58,500 bases of DNA from JAVBNF01 sp031551725 (GTDB lineage Bacteria; Bacteroidota; Bacteroidia; Bacteroidales; P3), in NCBI GenBank assembly GCA_031551725.1, contig JAVBNF010000004.1, forward strand, positions 1 to 58,500. The letters run 5' to 3'. Shown in pieces: positions 42,867 to 51,048 of this stretch. The notes beneath the pieces were generated by a model that worked only from the letters and a program-made list of their open reading frames with translations, searched no databases and had not been told where the DNA came from. A program made the position numbers and the translations under genes. How positions within the stretch are numbered: the first letter of the stretch is position 1; every line of letters starts with the position of its first letter.

Positions 42867-44020
42867 TACATCCTACTTTTAATAATTTCGCGTGCCTTTT
42901 CTTCGGTAATGATACCGCGTTCGCCAATCGGAATCATTTTATGCTCTTTCAATGCGTTCAATATTTCATCTGCTGCATTTGCAGGAACATTGTACTCCGA
43001 CAAGCGGGTTTTAATGCCGAGGGAACGGAAAAATGCTTCTGTTTTCTCAATAGCGGCATCTATTTTCTGATCGTCGCTGCCTTCGCAAATATTCCAAACA
43101 CGTTCGGCATACTGAACAATTTTTGCACGTTTTTCTTCACGCATTACGTTCATCACACCGGGAAGAATAACAGACAATGTTTGTCCGTGATCGATACCGT
43201 AAAGCGCTGTGATTTCATGACCGATCATGTGTGTGGCCCAATCTTGCGGAACGCCGCAGCCAATAAGCCCATTTAAGCCCATGGTGGCGCACCAAATAAG
43301 GTTTCCGGCCGTTTCAATATCATCCAGATTTTTTACATATTTTTCACCAATTTCAATCAACGTTTGAAAAATGCTTTCCGCAAAACGATCTTGCAACGGT
43401 GCATTTACGGAAAAAGTCAGATATTGTTCAATCACGTGGACAAATGCATCCGCAACGCCGTTTGCACGTTGTGAAACGGGTAATGATTTTGTTGTTGTCG
43501 GATCGAGGATAGAAAATTTTGGATATAAAAGTGGACTCCCAAAAGCACGTTTTTCTTTCGTTTCTTCTTTGGTGATTACCGCGCCGCTATTCATCTCCGA
43601 GCCTGTTGCCGGAATTGTCAAAACCGTTCCGAAAGGAATTGCTTTTTGCACAGGAACACGTTTCGCGAAGAAATCCCACGGATCGCCTTCATACAAAGCT
43701 GCCGCGCAGATAAACTTAGTGCCGTCGATAACAGAACCTCCGCCAACGGCCAGGATGTAATCAATCTTGTTGGCACGCACAATTTCCACTGCTTTCATCA
43801 ATGTTTCGTAATGCGGATTGGCTTCAATGCCGCCGAATTCCATTACGGAAAAACCGTTGAGCGCCTGCATCACATTGTCATAAACGCCATTTTTCTTGAT
43901 ACTTCCGCCACCATAAGTAATTAAAATTTTACTCCCTGCCGGAATGTTTTTGCTGATTTCTTGATATTGTGCCTCGCCGAAAATAATGCGAACGGGATTT
44001 ACATATTGAAAGTTTAACAT
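42866..44020 (-). CDS. Iron-containing alcohol dehydrogenase
   Basis: The 384-residue protein has the NAD(P)-binding GGGSVIDGTKFI, VFPTIPATGSEMN-type segment (VLTIPATGSEMNSG), and metal-site segments DAFVHVIEQYL and GHEITALYGIDHG. It matches group III ADHs of the YqhD/butanol dehydrogenase branch, which reduce aldehydes with NADPH or NADH. Probable roles are aldehyde detoxification or fermentation. Confidence 0.92.
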   Translation of the reverse strand: MLNFQYVNPVRIIFGEAQYQEISKNIPAGSKILITYGGGSIKKNGVYDNVMQALNGFSVMEFGGIEANPHYETLMKAVEIVRANKIDYILAVGGGSVIDGTKFICAAALYEGDPWDFFAKRVPVQKAIPFGTVLTIPATGSEMNSGAVITKEETKEKRAFGSPLLYPKFSILDPTTTKSLPVSQRANGVADAFVHVIEQYLTFSVNAPLQDRFAESIFQTLIEIGEKYVKNLDDIETAGNLIWCATMGLNGLIGCGVPQDWATHMIGHEITALYGIDHGQTLSVILPGVMNVMREEKRAKIVQYAERVWNICEGSDDQKIDAAIEKTEAFFRSLGIKTRLSEYNVPANAADEILNALKEHKMIPIGERGIITEEKAREIIKSRM

Positions 44021-44026
44021 TTTTTT

Positions 44027-44069
44027 ATGAATTATGAGTTATGAATACCTTATATATCGTACATCAAAT
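44027..44069. repeat. Period-7 word array
   Basis: ATGAATT ATGAGTT ATGAATA is followed by TATATATCGTACATCAAAT. The pduO stop at 44064 is in the last word. Confidence 0.7.
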
Positions 44070-44603
44070 TATATTTTCTTTTATTTGTTTTTTATGGTTG
44101 AATGTACGAGCGAGTACGAATAAAAAATCCGACAAGCGGTTTAAATAGCGTAGTGCGATTTCGGGGATTTCGTGTGTTTGCGACAAGCGTACGGCACAGC
44201 GTTCCGCTCGACGGCAAACCGTGCGCGCCACATGGCAATGCGCAGCAACAACACTTCCTCCGGGCAAGATAAAATGGTGCAATTGCGGCAGCGAAGATTC
44301 CAATTCATCAATTGCTTTTTCCAATTCCTGAATATCGTTTTCCGTGATTTTTTTCAACGTTGGCGAATGTGGGTCGGATGCCGCGAAAATAGAGCCAATG
44401 CCGAATAAATTCCGTTGAATGGAAATCAACAATGCTTCATATTCCGGAACATCTAAAGCAATCATCAAACCGATATTCGAGTTCAATTCATCCACAGTTC
44501 CGTACGCTTCCACTCTATCATCGGCCTTGGACACACGCACTCCTCCAATCAAAGCCGTCTGTCCTTGATCGCCGGTACGTGTATATACAAGAGATTTTTT
44601 CAT
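44064..44603 (-). CDS. Cob(I)alamin adenosyltransferase, PduO type
   Basis: The 179-residue protein has YTRTGDQGQTALIGG (ATP-binding N-terminus), AYGTVDELNSNIG, and ARTVCRRAERCAV with the conserved Arg/Glu. It makes adenosylcobalamin from cob(I)alamin and ATP. No cobalamin-dependent enzyme is next to it. It heads the adh-DUF2520-kdsC-rnhA string. Confidence 0.94.
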   Translation of the reverse strand: MKKSLVYTRTGDQGQTALIGGVRVSKADDRVEAYGTVDELNSNIGLMIALDVPEYEALLISIQRNLFGIGSIFAASDPHSPTLKKITENDIQELEKAIDELESSLPQLHHFILPGGSVVAAHCHVARTVCRRAERCAVRLSQTHEIPEIALRYLNRLSDFLFVLARTFNHKKQIKENII

Positions 44604-44631
44604 TCTTTATGATAAAGTTGTTTAAAATTGA

Positions 44632-44639
44632 CAAAGTTA
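44632..44639 (-). promoter_or_regulatory. -7 element of the pduO operon
   Basis: Minus-strand TAACTTTG matches TAnnTTTG, 28 bp before the start. Confidence 0.55.
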
Positions 44640-44665
44640 AATGATGATGGAAAACGGTAGAGTCA

Positions 44666-44758
44666 ATATTTAGACAGGATTTACAAGATTTACAGGATGT
44701 TTTTGCCTTCGGCAAAATTAAAAAACATGTTAATCCTGTAAATCCTGTCTAAAATATT
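44666..44758. repeat. Opposed period-9 arrays around a mini-hairpin core
   Basis: TTTAGACAGGATTTAC (44669-44684) is the exact inverse of 44738-44753. The words CAGGATTTA and TAAATCCTG repeat with period 9. The core TTTTGCC-TTC-GGCAAAA (44701-44717) is a perfect mini-hairpin. The unit fills the gap between pduO and pruA. Confidence 0.9.
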
Positions 44759-44766
44759 ACTTTTCC

Positions 44767-46398
44767 CTATTTTTCTGACAAAAACGGATATTTATAATCT
44801 GTTGGCGGCAACAAATTTTCTTTGATGGTCTGCGGACTCACCCAGCGCAGCAAGTTCAAATAGCTTCCGGCTTTGTCGTTGGTTCCCGAAGCACGCGAAC
44901 CACCGAAAGGTTGTTGCCCAACCACAGCGCCCGTGGGTTTGTCGTTGATATAGAAATTTCCGGCCGCATATTTGAGTTTTTGCGATGCGAAAGCAACGGC
45001 AGCGGAATCTTGCGCAAAGAAGGCTCCCGTAAGTGCATACGGCGAAGTTTGATCACACAAGTCCAATGTTTTTTCAAAATCTTTATCTTTGTAAACGTAG
45101 ATCGTTAAAATCGGGCCGAAGATTTCTTCTTCGATTGATTTATAGTGTGGATTTGTTGTTAAAATCACAGTCGGTTGAACGAAATAACCTTTTTTCTTGT
45201 CGCCTTTTCCACCAAAGACGATTTCCGCATCTTTTGCTTTCTTCGCATATTCGATGTATTTCATGCAATTATCGAAAGAAGCCTCGTCAATCACGGCATT
45301 TACGAAGTTCGAAAAATCGCGCACATCGCCCACTTTGATTTCTTTAAGCATATCGCCCATCAGTTTTTTCACATCTTTCCAAAGCGATTCGGGAATATAA
45401 GCGCGCGAAGCCGCCGAACATTTTTGTCCTTGGTATTCGAATGCGCCGCGCACCAACGCCACTGCCAACGCTTTCACATTTGCAGAAGGATGCGCAAACA
45501 CAAAATCTTTTCCTCCGGTTTCTCCAACAATTTTCGGATACGATTTGTAGTTTTTCAAATTCTTTCCGATGCTTTCCCAAACGCCGTTAAACACAGCCGT
45601 AGAGCCCGTAAAATGGAAGCCTGCAAACATTTTATGCGATGTGCACACATTGCCGATCAAACTTCCCGAACCGGGAACGAAATTGATAACGCCCTCCGGC
45701 AAACCGGCTTCTTTAAAGATTTTCATCAAGATATAATTCGAAAACAAAGCAGTTGTAGACGGTTTCCAAATCGTCACATTGCCCATCAATACAGCCGACA
45801 TGTTTAAGTTTCCGGCAATTGCGGTGAAATTAAATGGAGTAACAGCGAGGATAAATCCTTCGAGCGGACGATATTCCACACTGTTCAGCATCATGGTGTC
45901 ATGCTTGGGTTGTTCGGCATAGATTTTTTGCGCATAATGCACGTTGAAGCGCAAGAAGTCGATTAATTCGCAAGCAGCATCGATTTCGGCCTGATAGGCA
46001 TTTTTGCTTTGTCCGAGCATACAAGCGGCATTGAGCACATAGCGATATTTATGAGCAATCAAATCGGCAGCTTTCAAGCAGATGGCGGCACGTTGTGTCC
46101 ATGGCGTATTAGCCCATGATTGTTGTGCTTTCAAAGCCGCATCAATCGCCATTTTTACTTCTTTTTCAGAGCATTGGTGATAAGTTGCCAACACATGTTT
46201 ATGATCGTGCGGCATCACCACCTTGCCTTTTTTGCCGGTTTTCACTTCTTTTCCACCGATAATCAAAGGGATCTCCAGTTCGCGTTCGCTGAGATCTTTT
46301 AAAGCGGCTTTCAATGCTGCGCGGTCGGCACTTCCGGGTGCATACGAACGCACCGGTTCGTTTTGCGGAAGCGGATAGTTAAAAATAGCGTTATTCAT
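44767..46398 (-). CDS. pruA: L-glutamate gamma-semialdehyde dehydrogenase
   Basis: The 543-residue aldehyde dehydrogenase oxidises glutamate semialdehyde in proline breakdown. The stand-alone P5CDH form is recognised by length and by AVTPFNFTAIAGNL, VGETGGKDFVFAHPS (Glu) and FEYQGQKCSAASRAYIP (catalytic Cys). No proline dehydrogenase gene is adjacent. It has its own promoter. Confidence 0.95.
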   Translation of the reverse strand: MNNAIFNYPLPQNEPVRSYAPGSADRAALKAALKDLSERELEIPLIIGGKEVKTGKKGKVVMPHDHKHVLATYHQCSEKEVKMAIDAALKAQQSWANTPWTQRAAICLKAADLIAHKYRYVLNAACMLGQSKNAYQAEIDAACELIDFLRFNVHYAQKIYAEQPKHDTMMLNSVEYRPLEGFILAVTPFNFTAIAGNLNMSAVLMGNVTIWKPSTTALFSNYILMKIFKEAGLPEGVINFVPGSGSLIGNVCTSHKMFAGFHFTGSTAVFNGVWESIGKNLKNYKSYPKIVGETGGKDFVFAHPSANVKALAVALVRGAFEYQGQKCSAASRAYIPESLWKDVKKLMGDMLKEIKVGDVRDFSNFVNAVIDEASFDNCMKYIEYAKKAKDAEIVFGGKGDKKKGYFVQPTVILTTNPHYKSIEEEIFGPILTIYVYKDKDFEKTLDLCDQTSPYALTGAFFAQDSAAVAFASQKLKYAAGNFYINDKPTGAVVGQQPFGGSRASGTNDKAGSYLNLLRWVSPQTIKENLLPPTDYKYPFLSEK

Positions 46399-46411
46399 GA
46401 CATTTGTATTT

Positions 46412-46454
46412 ATGAATTAGGAAATACAAATATACGAATTAATTGTTAATTATT
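46412..46454. repeat. Period-7 word array upstream of pruA
   Basis: GAATTAA TTGTTAA TTATTAA TGGTTAA: four heptads in a row. The array overlaps the pruA promoter region. Confidence 0.7.
46427..46434 (-). promoter_or_regulatory. -7 element of pruA
   Basis: Minus-strand TATATTTG, 28 bp before the start, fits TAnnTTTG. The period-7 words occupy the -33 region. Confidence 0.5.
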
Positions 46455-46491
46455 AATGGTTAAATGACCAAAAAATCGATGCTTCATAAAA

Positions 46492-46526
46492 AAGGCCTAA
46501 CAAGTTGGTATTTCTTGTCAGGCCTT
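46492..46526. terminator. Hairpin terminator between pruA and the T9SS remnant
   Basis: AAGGCCTAACAAG and CTTGTCAGGCCTT pair with one mismatch. A and T runs on either side (TTTTTT on the minus strand) fit termination of the remnant's transcript. Confidence 0.8.
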
Positions 46527-46538
46527 GTGTTTTTGATT

Positions 46539-46645
46539 GCGCGGTGACACTGCGTGTATGTTATTCGCCTAACGGCTCATGATAAAGTTCGCCTTCGGCG
46601 AAGGTTTTATCGCAGATTTTCGGGGATTTCGCGAATTTACGCAGA
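46539..46645. repeat. Mini-hairpin repeat, copy 2
   Basis: Module A (TTGCGCGGTGACACTGCGTG), core TTCGCC-TTC-GGCGAA (46588-46602), module B (TCGCAGATTTTC ... TTTACGCAGA). It matches copy 1 at 13686 in order and sequence but has extra bases between A and core. Confidence 0.8.
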
Positions 46646-46648
46646 TTT

Positions 46649-47028
46649 TTATTTTACAATCAACTTCGATTTTTGTCCGTTTACATTAACCACATAAACG
46701 CCGGATGCCAGGCTGTTCAAGGAAATCGGGTGATTGAGTCCGCCGGCTAATTTTTGCTCAAAAATGATATTTCCTTGCGGATTAATGATTGAAACATCTA
46801 CTAAGCCTTGCATTTTAGACAAGTCTAAATGCACGAAATCTGTTGCCGGATTGGGCGAAATGGAAAAATTCGCACTTGTGTTTTGCGAACGAACATTGTT
46901 GCTGTTTAGATAAACCGTATCAAGTACATAAATGGTATCTACACGGCTGCCGTCGAGCGTGATGCCATCGGTAACAATTACTTCGCAAAAGGCTTTTTAT
47001 TGGCTTTATTTTGTTCTACAATATTCAC
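46649..47028 (-). pseudogene. Remnant of a T9SS-secreted protein (C-terminal sorting domain)
   Basis: The frame ending at 46649 encodes a type IX secretion sorting domain: FSISPNPATDFVHLDL near its start, VSIINPQGNIIF, and SLASGVYVVNVNGQKSKLIVK at the end. It has a stop at 46997 and no credible start. The overlapping frame from GTG 47028 (VNIVEQNKANKK) stops at 46978. One extra A in the A5 run at 46994-46998 would join them. Even then only about 125 residues remain, so the cargo domain is lost. Confidence 0.75.
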
Positions 47029-47046
47029 AGTAAAATCTACTTCCCG

Positions 47047-47077
47047 CAAAAATACAAAAAATCATTTGATTTTCAAA
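47047..47077 (-). promoter_or_regulatory. Intact promoter of the T9SS remnant
   Basis: Minus-strand TTTG (47077-47074), exactly 19 bp, then TATTTTTG (47054-47047): a textbook Bacteroidota promoter. Confidence 0.7.
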
Positions 47078-47096
47078 ACAAATCGCTGTGGCGAAA

Positions 47097-48320
47097 TCAA
47101 ATCTTCGGATAACAAAGCACTTTCTTCGTGGTTTGCTTGGAAAGGAAATGCACGTCCAACTGGTCGGAAGCCATGGAAATATCGCGTACCTCGCCGTTTT
47201 TGAGGAGGATGTTGATGGTTTCGCGCTGGATATTGTAAGCATTATTACTCACATCTTGCAAAATTACAAAATAAGCAAGCTCTTCGTCCGTCAACTGCAT
47301 TTTTGCTTTGAGTTCTGCTTTGATATTTTGTACATATTTTTCCGAAAAATCCTCGTTTTGCAATTCTATGCGGAATAAATTGCGATTTACCAATGCTTTG
47401 GAAAGTCCGCTTAAAATGCGGTCTTCGTGACACATCCAGTGTTTCAAACTTACTTGTATATCCGAATCATCCAATAACGAAAAGCGTTCCAACAGCTCCG
47501 GATTTTGCTCAAAATCTTTTTCTGTAAAAACATTCGACAAAAAGAAATCCAAACAAGGCGTTGCATTGGTTTTTACACCTTTCAAACTTAATTCTTTGGC
47601 ACGTTTTAAGCAAGCAATCATCATACTTTCAGCACTCAAAACTGTTTTATGCAAATAGACCTGCCAGTACATCAAACGGCGCGAAACAATGAATTTTTCG
47701 ATGGAATAAATACCTTTTTCATCTACCACCAATTCATCATTGTGCACATTCAGCATTTTGATGATGCGCTCGGTGCCGACAATTCCTTCCAAAACGCCCG
47801 TAAAGAATGAGTCGCGACTCAAATAATCCAGGCGGTCGACATCCAGCTGACTGGAAACTAACTGATGTAGAAATTTCTTTTTGTATGTATTTTGAAAGAT
47901 CTCAATGGCAAGCGATAAACGTCCGTTGAACTGTTCATTCAAACGCTTCATAAACAGCATTGAAATCTTTTCATGATTGATATTTTCCACAATGCTGAAT
48001 TCAAGTGCATGCGAATACGGGCCGTGTCCGATATCATGCAATAAAATCGCAATCGTTGCGGCTTCAGCTTCTTCGTCGGTAATTTCATGGCCTTTGCCGC
48101 GCAGCGTTTCAATGGCTTGCTGCATGAGGAAATAAGCGCCAAGCGTATGCGAAAAGCGCGAATGCGTGGCACCCGGATATACCAAACTCGACATTCCCAG
48201 CTGCTGAATACGGCGCAACCGCTGAAACCACGGATGAAGGATGATGTCGAAATAAAAATCACTTGCAATGGAAATAAACCCATGCACCGGATCGTTGATT
48301 ATTTTACGTTTATTGATCAT
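47097..48320 (-). CDS. HD-superfamily phosphohydrolase
   Basis: The 407-residue protein has the dGTPase-like HD layout: DPVHGFI near residue 11, HSRFSHTLGAYFL (metal His), ILLHDIGHGPYSHALE (HD motif near 105), and DVDRLDYLSRDSFFTG. Relatives hydrolyse dNTPs or other nucleotides; specificity is not readable. It begins MINKRKIINDPVHG, as in homologues. Confidence 0.92.
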   Translation of the reverse strand: MINKRKIINDPVHGFISIASDFYFDIILHPWFQRLRRIQQLGMSSLVYPGATHSRFSHTLGAYFLMQQAIETLRGKGHEITDEEAEAATIAILLHDIGHGPYSHALEFSIVENINHEKISMLFMKRLNEQFNGRLSLAIEIFQNTYKKKFLHQLVSSQLDVDRLDYLSRDSFFTGVLEGIVGTERIIKMLNVHNDELVVDEKGIYSIEKFIVSRRLMYWQVYLHKTVLSAESMMIACLKRAKELSLKGVKTNATPCLDFFLSNVFTEKDFEQNPELLERFSLLDDSDIQVSLKHWMCHEDRILSGLSKALVNRNLFRIELQNEDFSEKYVQNIKAELKAKMQLTDEELAYFVILQDVSNNAYNIQRETINILLKNGEVRDISMASDQLDVHFLSKQTTKKVLCYPKI

Positions 48321-48363
48321 ATTAGGGTTGTGGATTGAGGGGAAAACCGCGTGTTTGCCGAAT

Positions 48364-48396
48364 AATTAAACTTTAAACATTAAACTTTAAACGAAA
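48364..48396. repeat. Period-7 word array over the PAP2 stop codon
   Basis: TTAAACT TTAAACA TTAAACT TTAAACG. Read on the minus strand it encodes the last residues RLKFNV and the stop of the PAP2 gene. Confidence 0.85.
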
Positions 48397-48945
48397 TTGT
48401 TTATACAGCCAAACGCAGCATACGCCAACGGTTATTCCCAAAATAGAACCGCAAGTGATATCACCCACAAAATGCACGCCCAAATATACGCGGCTATAGC
48501 AAATTAACGCTGCCCACACGAATAGTGCCCAGCGAAAAACAGGATAATGCACTTTCAAAAAAGCAGACGCAATCGTTGCAATCACAAAGGTATTGGCTGC
48601 ATGCGAAGAAACAAAGCCATACGAGCCGCCGCAATGGCCGTTTACAATATGTATCAAACTGCCTATTTGCTCGTTGTGACACGGCCGCAGACGTTGCACC
48701 ACATTTTTAAAACATTCTCGCGAAATCGAATCGGCCAAAGCCACGCCCAAAATAATAAAAGCAAACATGATCAACGTGGTTTTCCAGCCATATTTTCTGT
48801 AAAGCAGATAAACAAGAAAGATATAAAACGGGACCCAAATCAGCTTATCGCTCAGCCAGTACATCACAAAATCGAAGAATGAATTGTGAAAGCTATTGAG
48901 GAAAAGAGTGAACTGGATATCTGTATTGACAATTGTTTCGAGCAT
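48373..48945 (-). CDS. PAP2-family membrane phosphatase
   Basis: 190 residues from ATG 48945 (MLETIVNTDIQ); a TTG start nine bases upstream is less likely. The three PAP2 motifs are present: KNVVQRLRPCHN, SSHAANTFV and SRVYLGVHFVGDI, within about five membrane helices. The family dephosphorylates undecaprenyl diphosphate or lipid phosphates. Its end lies in a period-7 array. Confidence 0.92.
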   Translation of the reverse strand: MLETIVNTDIQFTLFLNSFHNSFFDFVMYWLSDKLIWVPFYIFLVYLLYRKYGWKTTLIMFAFIILGVALADSISRECFKNVVQRLRPCHNEQIGSLIHIVNGHCGGSYGFVSSHAANTFVIATIASAFLKVHYPVFRWALFVWAALICYSRVYLGVHFVGDITCGSILGITVGVCCVWLYKQFRLKFNV

Positions 48946-48954
48946 AGTAAACAA

Positions 48955-48984
48955 GTGATGAATTATGAATTATGAGTAATGAGT
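48955..48984. repeat. Period-7 word array over the rsmG stop codon
   Basis: ATGAATT ATGAATT ATGAGTA ATGAGT. On the minus strand it encodes LITHNS and the stop of rsmG. Confidence 0.85.
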
Positions 48985-49616
48985 GGCAAGTAGACAACTT
49001 TTTTTGTTTCGAAAAATTCTCCTTCGAAATAGTTTTGCAAATCGAAAACGTGAACTTTATTTTTGAAGTCCTTGAGTTCTTCGGTTAAATCGCCGCCTTT
49101 CAAATACAAAATTCCGTTATCAATATCGTTTATATTTTGTTTGGAAATTTTATTTGAAATCCATGAATAAAACTCAGGAAAAGCAGTAACGGCGCGACTT
49201 ATGATAAAATCGAATTTTTCATTTACGTCCTGCGCACGTTTTTGTTCGGCCCGAAGATTTTTCAATCCGATACTTTCCGCAACACCATTCACAACCTTGA
49301 TTTTTTTCGCAATCGAATCAATCAAATAAAAAGATGTTTCCGGAAATAAAATGGCTAACGGAATCCCCGGAAATCCGCCTCCGGTGCCGACATCCAGAAT
49401 TTTTGTTCCGGATTTAAAGTTACATACTTTGGCAATTCCTAAAGAATGTAGGATATGCCGTTCGACAATATTTTCAATATCTTTTCGTGAAACGACATTG
49501 ATTTTCTCATTCCAATCGGCGTACAAATCGGGCAATTGCGCCAATTGTTGCTTTTGCGTTTCGGTAATTTGAGGAAAATAAATATTTATTTTTTCAAGAA
49601 TTTCCGCGTTGCTCAT
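48963..49616 (-). CDS. rsmG: 16S rRNA m7G527 methyltransferase
   Basis: The 217-residue methyltransferase has the SAM-binding ILDVGTGGGFPGIPLAI near residue 70, FYLIDSIAKKIKVV, and DFIISRAVTAFPEFYSW. It fits RsmG/GidB, whose loss gives low-level streptomycin resistance. Its last six residues come from a period-7 array. Confidence 0.95.
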   Translation of the reverse strand: MSNAEILEKINIYFPQITETQKQQLAQLPDLYADWNEKINVVSRKDIENIVERHILHSLGIAKVCNFKSGTKILDVGTGGGFPGIPLAILFPETSFYLIDSIAKKIKVVNGVAESIGLKNLRAEQKRAQDVNEKFDFIISRAVTAFPEFYSWISNKISKQNINDIDNGILYLKGGDLTEELKDFKNKVHVFDLQNYFEGEFFETKKVVYLPLITHNS

Positions 49617-49621
49617 CGTTT

Positions 49622-51034
49622 TTAACGAATATATTCGGTATGCGTTTCTTCAATCATGTCGGTTTGTTTGATTCGCTTTCCGAGTACAAAATTAATACCG
49701 AATTGGAAATTCACATTTGCACGTGTATTAGGCAGATAGAATGAATTAACCTGATCAACAATTAAATATAATTGAAGCGGACCTGCGTTTCCGGCAATGC
49801 CAACGCCCATATTCACAAAGTTTTTTCCGATTATGGAATTGGTGACAGTGATTGAAAAATTCTTTCCGAATGTATGTCCATAAGCTAATGTCAATGTGCT
49901 TTGATAAGCATTGTGTCCAATTTTCCCTTTATACATCGCACCTAAAAAATCTTTTTCGGTAAAATTATAAGTAGCCGACAGCACAAACTTCGTCGCCAAT
50001 TTAGTGGTATATTCTTCAGGCGTGAAATCATCGAATTTAAAGAATTCTTTCAAAGAATCAATGGTTGGTTGAAGCGCTTTTTGAAAATCAAAACCATCTT
50101 TGGTAATTGAGTCCAAAATATCTAAACCTTCAAATGTAAATGTACGCGTTCCACCGGTGGTTTGAAATCTTTTCGCACCTGTAACCCATTTGATCTGTCC
50201 CAAATCGAGTACACTTACACCAAAATTCCATTGGTCGTTCATCCGATACGTGGCGCCAAAATCAAGTCCATAACCGAAATTTTTAGTTAAATTCTGAATA
50301 TAATCGGCGTCCAAATTATCAAAAGGAGCATTTAAACTATCGCCGGGAATGGTTCCACGAACAACCATACTTTGTTGAATATTAACCGTATATGGAACAT
50401 CCGCAGTCGGATCCGAGAAATAACTTATATCTGTTTTTTCGGAATAAATATTTGCGGCTCCAAGCATGTATTTAAAACGTGCACCAAGCGTTAACTTGTC
50501 GGTAATTTCGCGCGAATAGCCAATATATCCGACAGGCATGGCAACGGCATCCACCGAAGAATTTGAAAATGTAAGGGGAGTCGACATCACGCCCGGTCCT
50601 TTTGCGATAAATTCAAGTACGTCTTTTTTCAGTACGATCGCAGCATCCGTATGTACATAAGCGCCAACATGAAAGTAATTTTTCTTCACCCGAAAACCAA
50701 AACGGAAGATATCGATATTTGCATCAACACCTATAATATTGTTTTGACTTAACGAACTAAGAAATTTATCTTGATTGAAATATACTTGACCGCCTTTCTT
50801 TTTAAAAAGATCGCTATACGAAAGCCATGTATTGAGTTGTATGTTGATATTCGATAATGCCGGAAAGCCGAAATAGCCGTTATACGGCGTTTCGTAGGCC
50901 GGATTATTATTTAATTGTTCGGGCACCAGATTCATAAAGTTCAACGTTGTTCCATCTTGCGCTAAAACCTTTCCGGAAGTGAAGAGCAAAGAAAACCCGA
51001 ACAACAATATGCTATATTTATTTTTTAATTTCAT
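49622..51034 (-). CDS. Outer-membrane DUF5723 protein
   Basis: The 470-residue protein has a signal peptide (ending KVLAQ) and long alternating strands, opening with MNLVPEQLNNNPAYETPYNGY, a segment typical of DUF5723. Family members are beta-barrel proteins of Bacteroidota with unclear function. It is followed 5 bp later by rsmG and preceded by a lipoprotein gene. Confidence 0.85.
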   Translation of the reverse strand: MKLKNKYSILLFGFSLLFTSGKVLAQDGTTLNFMNLVPEQLNNNPAYETPYNGYFGFPALSNINIQLNTWLSYSDLFKKKGGQVYFNQDKFLSSLSQNNIIGVDANIDIFRFGFRVKKNYFHVGAYVHTDAAIVLKKDVLEFIAKGPGVMSTPLTFSNSSVDAVAMPVGYIGYSREITDKLTLGARFKYMLGAANIYSEKTDISYFSDPTADVPYTVNIQQSMVVRGTIPGDSLNAPFDNLDADYIQNLTKNFGYGLDFGATYRMNDQWNFGVSVLDLGQIKWVTGAKRFQTTGGTRTFTFEGLDILDSITKDGFDFQKALQPTIDSLKEFFKFDDFTPEEYTTKLATKFVLSATYNFTEKDFLGAMYKGKIGHNAYQSTLTLAYGHTFGKNFSITVTNSIIGKNFVNMGVGIAGNAGPLQLYLIVDQVNSFYLPNTRANVNFQFGINFVLGKRIKQTDMIEETHTEYIR

Positions 51035-51048
51035 AAGTATTCGAGTTT

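Noticed and set aside
44669..44753. Opposed arrays at 44666-44758 as a plain terminator of pduO or pruA
   Set aside because: The long internal spacing, period-9 words and central mini-hairpin without a T run do not fit an intrinsic terminator. It is listed as a repeat.
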